Part shown: one piece after another, positions 28,800-37,958 of the stretch
Position numbering within the stretch: position 1 is the first letter of the stretch
Layout of the letters: each line of letters opens with the position of its first letter
NCBI GenBank assembly: GCA_032252755.1
Contig: JAVUPY010000070.1
Coordinates: 171,471-235,470, forward strand
Source of the DNA: Terriglobia bacterium
GTDB lineage: Bacteria > Acidobacteriota > Terriglobia > Terriglobales > Acidobacteriaceae
Reading direction: 5' to 3'
DNA: 64,000 nucleotides
Made by a program: the position numbers and the translations under genes
Notes under the pieces: model-generated
Told to the model about the DNA's origin: nothing
What the model saw: the letters and a program-made list of their open reading frames with translations, nothing else
Database searches by the model: none

Positions 28800-29369
28800 T
28801 TAATACCGCCCATAGCCGTAGCCACCCTGAACTCCGTACCCCTGCTGGTAGCCCTGCTGGTAGCCTTGGCGGAACTGTTGCTTGTTCACTCCACCAAACC
28901 CCCTCGCATCCTCGTACACCTGTGCGTCCGTCGGACGGAACGGCTTACCTACCGCTCGGTCATGCTGCCCATACTGCAATCCGGTCTGGTAGCCGCTCTG
29001 GAAAGCGTTTCCGTTGCCGTAGCCATACCCGCTGTTCGGATAATACCCACCGTTCGGGTAATACCCGCTATTCGGGTAATATCCACGGTTATAGGCGCCG
29101 TTCGGGTAATACCGGCCGTTGTTGTAGTAGCCATTGTTGTAGTAACCGTTGTTGTAGTAGCCGTTGTTCCGGTAACGGCGATCATGGTCACGATCACGAT
29201 CACGGTCGCGGTCTCTGTCGTGGTTCTTGCGCCAGTTGCGATCGTGCTGGTAGTTCCTGTTGTTCTTCCAGCCGTTGTCGCGGTCATGGTCCTGCGCGAC
29301 GGCCGGCACAGTCATCACAGCCGCAAGCGCCAATCCCGCAAAAGCCGTCAAAATTCTATTGAACTTCAT
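28800..29369 (-). CDS. Secreted low-complexity protein with RD and NGYY repeats
   Basis: 189 residues. A signal peptide (MKFNRILTAFAGLALAAVM, then PAVAQ) is followed by an Asp/Arg-repeat (DRDRDRDRDRDHD) and then NNGYY and NSGYYPN tandem units from residues 65-125. A mixed region and QQGYQQGYQQG near the C-terminus complete it. Nothing catalytic is visible. Such tracts suggest a surface or structural role, possibly aggregation-prone; this is inference. The DNA shows 15-base tandem repeats at 29120-29175 that could slip and change copy number. ATG 29369 is chosen for the signal peptide. Confidence 0.75.
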   Translation of the reverse strand: MKFNRILTAFAGLALAAVMTVPAVAQDHDRDNGWKNNRNYQHDRNWRKNHDRDRDRDRDRDHDRRYRNNGYYNNGYYNNGYYNNGRYYPNGAYNRGYYPNSGYYPNGGYYPNSGYGYGNGNAFQSGYQTGLQYGQHDRAVGKPFRPTDAQVYEDARGFGGVNKQQFRQGYQQGYQQGYGVQGGYGYGRY

Positions 29370-29726
29370 ATCGAGTTTCCCTCCCACAGTTCGCAGGGAC
29401 TCGGCCCTCCCTTGCGAGGTCTCTTCTGTTCTCTGTCTAGGCGAAATGTGCTAATGGTCTAAACCCTTAGATGCCATCCGTGTTGCGGTGGTCAGCGTGG
29501 CCTTTATTTTCTGAGGATCAGGCAACCAAACAGCGAACTACGTCAAAAGTCGTAAGGCGCGATTCACCACGGAAACACCCAGCTAGTGGACGCAAAACCG
29601 CTCTGGAACCCGTTTTGCAGTTCGTCGAAAATCCTCTGTGACTGTGGTGGACAGGTACTTGTGGTTTGTAATACTTCTGTCGCATCACTGAGAACCTCTT
29701 GCGTCAGTCTTACGATTTTAACTGTG
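29370..29726. other. 357-base intergenic stretch with degenerate inverted repeat
   Basis: Between the secreted protein start and the radical SAM start I see no gene. It contains a degenerate ACCACGG...CTCTGTG-type arm pair near 29572-29590 and 29633-29650, of the same texture as the repeat at 40859. No promoter is obvious. Confidence 0.35.
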
Positions 29727-31400
29727 ATGCTGAATGTAATCGATACTCAGGCTTTTCCCCGCCACCCCAAAGGCACCCAGGCACGCATTCTTCTTTCGTC
29801 CGTGTTCGGCCCTTACGCGCAGGATGACTCTTACGGCAGCCGCGCCATCAACCCGATGGAGCTATACCACAACCAGGTCACCCGATCGCAGGGTAGCTTT
29901 TCGCTCCGCATGTTCCACCGCTCCTGGGGCATCATGATGATCCAGCAGAACATCAGCGCCCCCTGCACCGTCCTCGACTTCCCTACGCTGGAATCCTTCG
30001 AGAAAGAGCTGCAGGCGCACGACTACGACGTCGTCGGCATCTCCGGAATCATCGCCAACGTGGGCAAGGTACGCGAGATGTGTAAGCGCATCCGCAAGCT
30101 ATCGCCGAAATCGACGATCATCATCGGCGGCCACGTCGCCGCCGTCCCCGGTCTCTCGCGCATGATCGATGCCGATCACATCGTCAAAGGCGAAGGCATC
30201 TCCTGGATGCGGCGTTATCTCGGCGAAAACCCGGACGCACCCATTCGTCACCCCGCGCTTGTCTCCGCCTTCGACATGCGCGTGATGGGAATCAGGGTTC
30301 CCGATAACGCGCGCTCTACAGCCGCGACGGTCGTTCCCTCGGTCGGTTGCCCCCTTGGTTGTAACTTCTGCACCACCTCCTCTTTCTTTGGCGGCAAAGG
30401 TAAATACGTCGATTTCCTGCATTCCGGCGACGAACTCTACGAAGTAATGCGCGACAGCGAGCAACGGCTGAACACGCGCTCGTTCTTCATCATGGACGAA
30501 AATTTTCTGCTGAATCGCCCGCGCGCACTGCGGTTGCTGGAACTCATGAAGGCCGACAATCGGAGCTGGGCCCTCTATGTCTTCTCCTCGGCGAACGCGA
30601 TCAAGAAGTATTCCTATGAAGAGCTGGTGCAACTGGGCATCTCCTGGATCTGGATGGGACTCGAATCGCCGAAATCCAGCTATTCCAAGCTGAAAGACAC
30701 CGACACGCATGCGCTCGCGGCCGAACTCCGCAAGCACGGAATCAAGCTGCTCGGCTCCACCATTGTCGGCCTCGAACATCACACCCCGGAGAACATTCGG
30801 GAAGAGATCGATTACGCTGTCGCGCACCACACCGATTTCCATCAGTTCATGCTCTACACGCCCGTCCCTGGTACCCCGCTCTACGCCGAAATGGAGGAGC
30901 AGGGACGCATGTTGCCGGGAATCGACCTCGCCGATATTCACGGCCAATTCAAGTTCAACTTCGAGCACGCGGCCATCTCGCGCGAGCAGTCCAAGAAATT
31001 CCTCGACTGGGCATTTCTCCGCGACTTCGAGTGCAACGGCCCCAGCATCTTCCGAATTTGCGAAACCATGTTGCAGGGGTGGAAGCGTTACAAGAATTAC
31101 CCCGACCCGCGCGTTCGCGAACGCTTCCACTGGGAAATGCACCAGTTGAAAGGAACCTATAACGCCGCATTGTGGGCCATGGAAAAGCGCTTGCGTGGAG
31201 CGAACGAATCCGTTGCGATACGAATCCGCACTCTGCGACGCGAGATCGAACGCGAGTTTGGTGGCGTGGCACGCCTCTCGAGAATTGTCCTCGGTCCGGT
31301 GCTGCTCTGGAGTTCCAGGCGCGAAGACCGGCGTCTCGCCAAAGGGCAGACTTACGAGCCGCGAACCTTCATCGAGCGCCGGAACTGGGTGGAAGCGTAA
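29727..31400 (+). CDS. B12-binding-domain radical SAM protein
   Basis: A 557-residue enzyme that probably uses S-adenosylmethionine plus cobalamin. The N-terminal 180 residues look like a cobalamin-binding Rossmann domain (DYDVVGISGIIANVGKVREM, then STIIIGGHVAAVPG), followed by CxxxCxxC at C208, C212 and C215 (GCPLGCNFC). A TIM-barrel follows, and the C-terminal 150 residues are not recognised. ATG 29727 is used; a 47-codon upstream extension has no homology. The substrate is unknown; methyl transfer or ring rearrangement are options. Its 3' end overlaps the convergent radical SAM gene by 32 bases. Confidence 0.85.
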   Translation: MLNVIDTQAFPRHPKGTQARILLSSVFGPYAQDDSYGSRAINPMELYHNQVTRSQGSFSLRMFHRSWGIMMIQQNISAPCTVLDFPTLESFEKELQAHDYDVVGISGIIANVGKVREMCKRIRKLSPKSTIIIGGHVAAVPGLSRMIDADHIVKGEGISWMRRYLGENPDAPIRHPALVSAFDMRVMGIRVPDNARSTAATVVPSVGCPLGCNFCTTSSFFGGKGKYVDFLHSGDELYEVMRDSEQRLNTRSFFIMDENFLLNRPRALRLLELMKADNRSWALYVFSSANAIKKYSYEELVQLGISWIWMGLESPKSSYSKLKDTDTHALAAELRKHGIKLLGSTIVGLEHHTPENIREEIDYAVAHHTDFHQFMLYTPVPGTPLYAEMEEQGRMLPGIDLADIHGQFKFNFEHAAISREQSKKFLDWAFLRDFECNGPSIFRICETMLQGWKRYKNYPDPRVRERFHWEMHQLKGTYNAALWAMEKRLRGANESVAIRIRTLRREIEREFGGVARLSRIVLGPVLLWSSRREDRRLAKGQTYEPRTFIERRNWVEA

Positions 31401-32421
31401 CCAGTTCTTTGGATTTGCGCACCGCCCGCGATACTTGCGGAATTTCCTTGTGCCCGCAGATCGTGTTGCCCAGCTTGAATGAAAGGTCGAAGAGATCCCC
31501 AACGCGAAGCATTGACATGAGTCGGTGCTCCGCAAGGGCGTGCAATCCTGCCGACGCCATGCAGCCGCACTGAGAGCAATCGGGATCACCTCCGAACTGG
31601 CACGGCGTCACTCGCGTCCTCAGGTCTGCCGAGAGCGTAGTCGTGGTACGCGCGAACGTGCACTCGCGTGGAGACGACGGCGGACTAGCCAGGGCGCGAA
31701 TCGCCGTCGGATGCATGTCCAGTTTCGTATCCCGTTGCGCAACAGCGAGCAATCGGTGCACGATTTCCACCCGCTGTTCCCTGCTCACGATCTCCGGCGC
31801 AACCTCGCCGCGCTGAGGTGTATAAACGCTGAACCAGATTCGCTTGATCTCCGGCCGCGCCGACCAGAAGTCGACAAAATCATCGAGGTAACCCGCGCGA
31901 ACCAGCATCTGCGCGGTGATGGTGCAATGCACCGAGATCATGTTTTGGTGTCCCTCGATGCTCTTCAGTATCCGTTCGTACGTCGCCGGGCGCCGGCGCA
32001 AATCATGCTCGGGCGCAAGCCCATCCACGGAAATCACGATGCACAGTCCCGGTATCTTCCCCCACTCGGTCGGAATGGTACGAAACGCGCTGGTCACGAT
32101 CTGTACCTGCACGCCTCGACGTGATAACTCGGGCAGCAGCACTTCCAGTTCGCGATATCGAACCAGTGGGTCGCCACCGACGATCGACAGGTGCAGGGGC
32201 TTGTGCTCTTTCACGACGCGCAACACGCGCGCAACCAGTTCCTCCCCCTTAAAATCCGAGAGTGTCCTCAGGTTAGGCGCACCTTCCCCAAGATGATCGT
32301 CGCCATACGCGTAACACCCGGGACAGCGCAGTGGACACTCGCGCGTCAATTCGATCGAGAGCGATGGACGTCTTCCGGAAAGAATGCGTCCCCAGGCACG
32401 AAACACCTCCGTCTTCTTCAT
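31369..32421 (-). CDS. Radical SAM protein with C-terminal cysteine cluster
   Basis: A 350-residue enzyme with the SAM-binding cluster CPLRCPGC (C29, C33, C36), SIVGGDPL near residue 80, and SVDG near 131. The C-terminal third has six cysteines (C254, C274, C282, C285, C287, C322), suggesting a twitch/SPASM-like auxiliary Fe-S cluster. It is convergent with the B12 radical SAM gene, sharing 32 bases at their 3' ends. A shared pathway is plausible but unproven. Confidence 0.83.
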   Translation of the reverse strand: MKKTEVFRAWGRILSGRRPSLSIELTRECPLRCPGCYAYGDDHLGEGAPNLRTLSDFKGEELVARVLRVVKEHKPLHLSIVGGDPLVRYRELEVLLPELSRRGVQVQIVTSAFRTIPTEWGKIPGLCIVISVDGLAPEHDLRRRPATYERILKSIEGHQNMISVHCTITAQMLVRAGYLDDFVDFWSARPEIKRIWFSVYTPQRGEVAPEIVSREQRVEIVHRLLAVAQRDTKLDMHPTAIRALASPPSSPRECTFARTTTTLSADLRTRVTPCQFGGDPDCSQCGCMASAGLHALAEHRLMSMLRVGDLFDLSFKLGNTICGHKEIPQVSRAVRKSKELVTLPPSSGAR

Positions 32422-32568
32422 GAACCCTCAGTGGAGTACACGGCCAACGTTCTGTTGCCGGAAGTACTTTGCGTTTTGCTGATTCGATGCAGCTCTCCCC
32501 GCAAAGGTCGTGCAAATACCACCACACGAAGTGGCTAGTATAAGATGTTGGCGCGATTTGCAGATGAT

Positions 32569-33921
32569 CTAACTTTGTGCTTTTGTTCGTCTCGCGATTG
32601 GCCAGTATTGCAGTATTCCCAATAGCACGACGCCACAGGAGAGTGCAAGATTGTTGAAGGTAAATCCAAGATAATTCACGTGGTGATGCAAGCTGTCGAA
32701 AACTGCAAGCCCAATCAGGACTGCCGGCCCAAGCGTGATCAGGACTACGCCAATCATCCCACCCGGAACGCGAAATGGCCGGGACAAATCCGGTTCCTTG
32801 ATCCGCAACGCAATCAGCGCCGCAAATTCCAGTGCCAGGCTCAGACCGTAGATTGCGACATCGAGTTCAATCAATTTCACGAACCCAAGCGTCAAGGCTG
32901 CAACCCACGCGACCGCACACGCGATCACAGATACCCACGGCACCCCGAATCGATTCAACTTCGTAAACGATTTCGGCAGCCACTTGTCTTCCGCCATGGC
33001 GAAGGGCACGCGTGTGTAGCTCATGTGCAGCGAGTTGAATGTTCCTACCCCGAACAACATTCCCCCGAGCACTACTCCCAGGAATAGCCAGCGCCCGCCG
33101 ATGCCCATGGCGACATCTGCCCATGCCCCGGTGTTCCATGTCGAAGGGTCGACGCCCGCGAGCCAACATGCGCTCACAGGAACCAGGTACGTGACGCTCA
33201 CCAGCACGCAGGCGGCAAACATCGCGGTAACGTAAGTTCTCTGTGGGTTCTCCACCTCGCCGGCAACCGTAGACGCGTTATCCCAACCCATGTAGTTCCA
33301 CATGCAGACCAGCACTCCGGTAAGCAAAGTCCCTTCCGTCGTGTGAGATAAAGCGTGCCAACGGCCTGGATGAGCGAAGACGATCCCCGACATCACCACA
33401 AATGGACCTAGCAGGGCCACGCCCATTATGACCGCCGAGACGCCGACCTTCCGAACTCCGCTCAGATTCAACAACGTGCAGAAGAGGATGAGAATTGTCC
33501 CGGCGATGAACCCATTACGCGGCGTCCCAAGCGCGGGGAACACCTGGCTCGCATAGAGCACGAACACCGTGGGATACAGCGCCATGTCGAAGACGCTTGA
33601 AGCCAGCGAGAGCCACGCTTCCTGGAATCCCCAGAACGGCCCCAGCGCGCGCGTCACCCAGACGTAGTAGCCGCCGTCGAGCGGGATCGCCGCCGAGAGC
33701 TCGCTTACCATCAATGTTGTCGGCAAGGCCCACAAAATCGGAACGACGAGGATAATGATGATCGAACGCAGATAACCTGCATTGCCGATCAACTCTTCCA
33801 GTCCGAATGGGCCACCTGACACCATGAAGAATGTCGCGCCCAGGAGCGTCAGGGTTGTGAGTTTTCGTGTGCGGCTTATTTGGGTAGGCGCGGCTGCGGT
33901 CGCCTCAACAGATGCGCTCAT
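32569..33921 (-). CDS. APC superfamily amino-acid/polyamine permease
   Basis: 450 residues with about twelve membrane helices. The first helix SGGPFGLEELIGNAG has the conserved small residue run of the APC fold, followed by TLMVSELSAAIPLDGGYYVW, the classic TM3 block, and VGTFNSLHMSYTRVPFAMAEDKWLP near TM8. Its substrate is probably an amino acid or polyamine. It follows a MerR-type regulator by 12 bases on the same strand, so it is probably in one transcript. Confidence 0.88.
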   Translation of the reverse strand: MSASVEATAAAPTQISRTRKLTTLTLLGATFFMVSGGPFGLEELIGNAGYLRSIIIILVVPILWALPTTLMVSELSAAIPLDGGYYVWVTRALGPFWGFQEAWLSLASSVFDMALYPTVFVLYASQVFPALGTPRNGFIAGTILILFCTLLNLSGVRKVGVSAVIMGVALLGPFVVMSGIVFAHPGRWHALSHTTEGTLLTGVLVCMWNYMGWDNASTVAGEVENPQRTYVTAMFAACVLVSVTYLVPVSACWLAGVDPSTWNTGAWADVAMGIGGRWLFLGVVLGGMLFGVGTFNSLHMSYTRVPFAMAEDKWLPKSFTKLNRFGVPWVSVIACAVAWVAALTLGFVKLIELDVAIYGLSLALEFAALIALRIKEPDLSRPFRVPGGMIGVVLITLGPAVLIGLAVFDSLHHHVNYLGFTFNNLALSCGVVLLGILQYWPIARRTKAQS

Positions 33922-33933
33922 CGGGCAAAGACT

Positions 33934-34335
33934 TTACGAATGTCTTGCAGAGAGGATCTGCAGGACCTCGCGCAATCCCTGGCGCACACGCCGAATGCCG
34001 TCCTTCGAATTGTTCTTCGGGAACGGCAGTGCGTTCTGCGACTTTGCCGGACGCGACTCGTGTTTGAGTCGCTCGCGCGCACCCGCAATTGTGAAACCTT
34101 CGTCATAGAGAAGGTGCTTGATGTAGACGACATTCTCTACATCGCGGCGCCGGTACATACGTTGCCCGGTGCTGCTCTTCGTCGGCTTCAGGTGTGGGAA
34201 CTCTGTCTCCCAGAAACGCAGGACGTAGGTCGGCAAATTGCACAGCTCCGCGACCTCGCCGATCCGGAAGTACAGCTTATCCGGAATTACGATCTCATCG
34301 CTTCTCTTAACTCGAGCTTTCTTGGCAGTTGCCAT
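33934..34335 (-). CDS. MerR-family transcriptional regulator
   Basis: A 133-residue DNA-binding protein with the MerR winged helix: LYFRIGEVAELCNLPTYVLR, RFWETEFPHLKP, TGQRMYRRRDVENVVYIKHL, then a helical effector region. There are no obvious metal-binding cysteines, so it is not a metal-responsive subtype. I choose ATG 34335 with GGGAG just upstream; the longer reading to 34479 is out of family. It likely co-transcribes with the permease 12 bases downstream. Confidence 0.88.
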   Translation of the reverse strand: MATAKKARVKRSDEIVIPDKLYFRIGEVAELCNLPTYVLRFWETEFPHLKPTKSSTGQRMYRRRDVENVVYIKHLLYDEGFTIAGARERLKHESRPAKSQNALPFPKNNSKDGIRRVRQGLREVLQILSARHS

Positions 34336-34592
34336 AGCTCCCGTACGAGTGGCGCTCGCAGGATTCCGCCGCACTGCGCACCCCCAACTTGCTGCGCGAG
34401 ATGTGCACCGGCAAACGGTTAGGCAGAGTGTACCCGCTTTCTGCGCTGTGGAAAAGCACGGAAAGGCACTTCCACGCAAATTTCCTGGTTTCGCTTGGGC
34501 AATTCAGCGCAATCGCCCCGTCGGGCGCGGGAATCCCGGAACAACTCCGCCCAAAACAGCTGAATCCTATGTTTGGGGGAGGATGTTAGGCC

Positions 34593-36731
34593 ATGCCTCG
34601 GCTACGCGTAGCTTCGTTGTTCTCGATCATCTTTGTCTGTCTCGCCGCAATCTTCTCGGCCAGTTGCGGCTCTTCCAGCACTTCCAACAGCGGCGGCGGT
34701 GGCAACGGCGGTGGCTCCGGCCCCAGCATCTCCTTCACCGTAGATAAGCCCACCATCACCGCCGGTGATCTCGCCACTCTGACCTGGTCCACCCAGAACG
34801 CTACCTCGGTCAGCATATCTCCTGCCGTGGGCGAAGATGCGCCCGGCTTGAGCGGCACCGCCACGGTCGCCCCCACGCAGACGACCACCTATACCCTTAA
34901 CGCAACCGGCACTGGCGGCTCGAACTCCGCTACCGTGACGGTCACTGTGAATATCCCGGTACCGACCATCACCCTGACCGCCGATCCGACTTCCATTCTT
35001 ACGGGCCAGAGCTCAACCCTGCAGTGGACCAGTACGAACGCCACGACGGTCACCCTCGACAACAACATCGGTGCCGTCGATCCCAACGGAACCACAGCCG
35101 TCTCCCCAGCGGCGACTACCACCTACACCGCCACAGCCACCAACAGCACCGGCACTCAAACCGCCAGTGCCACCGTGACCGTCGGCAGCGGCCTGGCGGC
35201 CACCATCACCGCCGATCCAACCACCATCACCGATGGCCAGAGTTCAACCCTGACGTGGAGTTCGCAGGGAGCGAGCACTGTTACCCTCAACGGAACCTCT
35301 GTAAGCGCCTCGGGATCCACTACCGTGAACCCGACCTCGACCACGACCTACTCACTGATCGCGACCGACAGCAGTTCCAACACCGCGACCGCCGCGGCTA
35401 CCGTGACCGTGCTCACAAATCCCGGCCTGCAGAATATCAAGCACATCATCTTCTACATGAACGAGAATCGCTCGTTCGACAACTACTTCGGCCAACTCGG
35501 CGCCTATCGCGCCAGCAAGGGCCTCCCGGCGGATATCAACGCTCCTGACCTCACCAAGGTCTACTCCGACGCCTACGGCGGCCAGTACAAGCTCTTCCAC
35601 ATTCCGACCACCTGCATCGAGGTCACCAGCCCCGGCTGGAACGAGAGCCACTTCTTCGCGCATCGCAAATCCGACGGCAGCTTCGGCATGGATTACTGGG
35701 TCAAGCAGCAAAGCGATTCGCAAGGCTCAACCATTGACCCGCGATACACACGCAGTCTCGGCTACTACACTCAGGACGATATTCCCTTCTATTACGATCT
35801 GGCCACCGACTTCGCCACCAGCGATAGCTGGCATTCTTCCATCATGGCGCCGACTATTCCGAACCGAATGTACCTGTTCACCGGAACTTCGTTCGGCTTC
35901 ATCCGGCCCGATACATCGAGCCATCCGCCTTACACGCAGAAGACGATCTTCCAGCTCCTCAACGAGCACGGGATCTCGTGGAAGTACTACTACCAGAGCG
36001 GCGACGTTTTCCTAGCACAGTTCTCGCTCTGGAGCGATCCCGCCAGCCAGGGACGGGTGCGCAATATCAGTGAGTACTACAACATCCTCGCCAGCCCGAA
36101 CGCCGACAGCGAGCTACCGCAGGTCGTTTTCATCGAGCAGGCCGCGACGCTGCAACTCAATGAACATCCCGACAATAAGTGGGGCATACAGGAAGGCGCC
36201 GCCAATACTCAGCGCCTCGTGAGCGCACTGATGAACAGCGCCGCGTGGCCCAGTTCCGTTTTCATCCTGACCTACGACGAAGCCGGCGGCTTGCAGGATC
36301 ACGTCGCTCCGCTCTCCGAACCCGCTCCCGACAGCACGCCCCCGAACTTCGAATCAACCGACATCGGCACTTGGGACCAGTTCACCTACAGTGGCTTCCG
36401 CGTGCCCATGATCGTCGTCTCGCCGTGGGTGAAGAAGAACTACGTCTCGCACGTATCGGCGACTAATACCGCGATCCTGAAGTTCATCGAGACGCGTTTC
36501 GGTCTGCCGCCGCTCACCGCGCGCGATGCCAATGACAGCGACATGCTCGACTTCTTCGACTTCAGCAACCCGTCCTGGATGACGCCACCGGAGATAGCCC
36601 CGCAGCCCTGGTACTGCGACCAGTCCGATAAGACGTGCCAGGCAATCGTCCAGTACCTCGGCCCGCCGACCTCGACCAACAACACGTGCGATCTGACCCA
36701 CAAATCGGAGGTCGACCCGAAGATCAACTGA
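34593..36731 (+). CDS. Secreted phosphoesterase with three Ig-like repeats (phospholipase C/acid phosphatase family)
   Basis: 712 residues. It begins with a lipoprotein-like signal (LAAIFSASC) and a Ser/Gly spacer, then three Ig-like repeats of about 80 residues at about 44-121, 125-205 and 207-277, each with T-rich ends and a STLTWS-type core. The phosphoesterase domain starts near 285 with IKHIIFYMNENRSFDNYFGQL, the phospholipase C signature ENRSFDxYFG. Near residue 560 is FILTYDEAGGLQDHVAP, another family motif with the metal ligands. It probably hydrolyses phosphate esters outside the cell. Confidence 0.87.
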   Translation: MPRLRVASLFSIIFVCLAAIFSASCGSSSTSNSGGGGNGGGSGPSISFTVDKPTITAGDLATLTWSTQNATSVSISPAVGEDAPGLSGTATVAPTQTTTYTLNATGTGGSNSATVTVTVNIPVPTITLTADPTSILTGQSSTLQWTSTNATTVTLDNNIGAVDPNGTTAVSPAATTTYTATATNSTGTQTASATVTVGSGLAATITADPTTITDGQSSTLTWSSQGASTVTLNGTSVSASGSTTVNPTSTTTYSLIATDSSSNTATAAATVTVLTNPGLQNIKHIIFYMNENRSFDNYFGQLGAYRASKGLPADINAPDLTKVYSDAYGGQYKLFHIPTTCIEVTSPGWNESHFFAHRKSDGSFGMDYWVKQQSDSQGSTIDPRYTRSLGYYTQDDIPFYYDLATDFATSDSWHSSIMAPTIPNRMYLFTGTSFGFIRPDTSSHPPYTQKTIFQLLNEHGISWKYYYQSGDVFLAQFSLWSDPASQGRVRNISEYYNILASPNADSELPQVVFIEQAATLQLNEHPDNKWGIQEGAANTQRLVSALMNSAAWPSSVFILTYDEAGGLQDHVAPLSEPAPDSTPPNFESTDIGTWDQFTYSGFRVPMIVVSPWVKKNYVSHVSATNTAILKFIETRFGLPPLTARDANDSDMLDFFDFSNPSWMTPPEIAPQPWYCDQSDKTCQAIVQYLGPPTSTNNTCDLTHKSEVDPKIN

Positions 36732-36745
36732 AATAAGCTGGACAC

Positions 36746-36781
36746 TGGACTCCGGATGGCAATCCAAAACTCTGGAGTCCA
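36746..36781. repeat. Hairpin between phosphoesterase and secreted protein
   Basis: TGGACTCCGGA (36746) and TCTGGAGTCCA (36771-36781) pair over eleven bases with one mismatch and a 14-base loop. No T-run follows, so it may be a repeat or mRNA stabiliser rather than a terminator. Confidence 0.45.
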
Positions 36782-36872
36782 ACGTCTGCCGTGCGAATCG
36801 CGCCAAGAATTCACTGGTAAGGCGGCCTTCTTCACCTCACAATCTGTTGATATGCGATTCGGCCCTATTCTC

Positions 36873-37844
36873 ATGAAGAGCATCAACCGCCTCCTTTTCG
36901 CCGTCCCCCTGCTCTGCTTGCTCACCAATAGCGCGATGGCACAGCCCATTGCGCGGACCGATTCCGACCACGACGGCCTCACCGATACTTTTGAGCAGCC
37001 GCTACTTGAGCAATTTCGCCCGATCTTCATGATCAGCACCAAGGACTGCGCGAATCGTCCCGCAAGGTTTGAGCCCAACGTGGCTACACCGAAGCCTCTT
37101 GCAACCGACGGAACAATCTACGGACAGGTATTCCCGCTGCCCGGCTCCTCCAACATTGAAATCCACTACTACACTCTCTGGGACAGGGATTGCGGCCGAA
37201 ACGGCCACCTGCTGGACGTCGAGCACGTCTCGGTAATTGTCTCGAACAGCCCGGGATCGCCGCCCAAGGCTCTCTACTGGTATTCCGGCGCACACGAACA
37301 GACGGTTTGCGATATCAGCAGTGGAGCGCGCGCAGCAGCGCTCGGTGCGGAGGAACATGGACCTCGGGTCTGGAGTTCCGTGGGCAAACACGCTCTGTAT
37401 CTTCGAAAAGCGATGTGCGGTCACGGATGCGGCGCCGATTCCTGCGAGAACGATGTCGAACTTCCGAACACCGGTACCGTAATCAACCTTGGAGAGCCGA
37501 CGGCTCCTGCTAACGGATCCACCTGGAGCAGTTCGCCAGAATGGATGCTCTCCAGCAAGATGGATTCCGACTTCCCGCCGGATGTGATCGCCCGTCTCGA
37601 CGCAACTTCCGGCGAAACGATCATCACGCTGCGCGGAAACAGTTCGCTACGCGGAACCATTCAGGGTAGCGGCGCGGTACTCAACGGTGCTGCCACCGGA
37701 GCTCAGCACACAGGCGCGGCCTTGGACACAGCCGATGTCCATACCTCAAAGAGCCTCGGCAAAGCCACGCGCGCGACGGGCAGGTCGCTGCGCAAAGCCT
37801 GGAACGCCGTTTTCCGACGACAGAAACCGAAGAGCACCCAGTAG
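36873..37844 (+). CDS. Secreted protein with Asp-rich DSDHDG motif, unknown function
   Basis: 323 residues with a signal peptide (MKSINRLLFAVPLLCLLTN...MAQ), then DSDHDGLTD, a calcium-binding-like motif as in thrombospondin type-3 and dockerin units. Later it has EHGPRVWSSVGKHALYL and several cysteines. That last stretch faintly recalls VPS62/DUF946 proteins, which I do not assert. The C-terminal 60 residues are Ala/Thr/Lys-rich. I start at ATG 36873 for a clean signal peptide; ATG 36852 is possible. Confidence 0.72.
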   Translation: MKSINRLLFAVPLLCLLTNSAMAQPIARTDSDHDGLTDTFEQPLLEQFRPIFMISTKDCANRPARFEPNVATPKPLATDGTIYGQVFPLPGSSNIEIHYYTLWDRDCGRNGHLLDVEHVSVIVSNSPGSPPKALYWYSGAHEQTVCDISSGARAAALGAEEHGPRVWSSVGKHALYLRKAMCGHGCGADSCENDVELPNTGTVINLGEPTAPANGSTWSSSPEWMLSSKMDSDFPPDVIARLDATSGETIITLRGNSSLRGTIQGSGAVLNGAATGAQHTGAALDTADVHTSKSLGKATRATGRSLRKAWNAVFRRQKPKSTQ

Positions 37845-37958
37845 ATCCCCGCATCGCCTTCGTTATTGTTGTCGGCATTCGACTTCCGAGCTTTCCTATC
37901 CCCTGCCCATCGAATATGATGGCGGCACGCAATCGCCCAATAAAGCGAGGACCACCTT

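Noticed and set aside
29120..29175. Regular 15-base repeats suggestive of CRISPR
   Set aside because: Repeats are contiguous without spacers and stay in frame inside a secreted protein gene.
30099..31589. 496-residue reading on the minus strand
   Set aside because: Antisense to the B12 radical SAM gene, with untypical composition; its end also runs into the second radical SAM gene in another frame.
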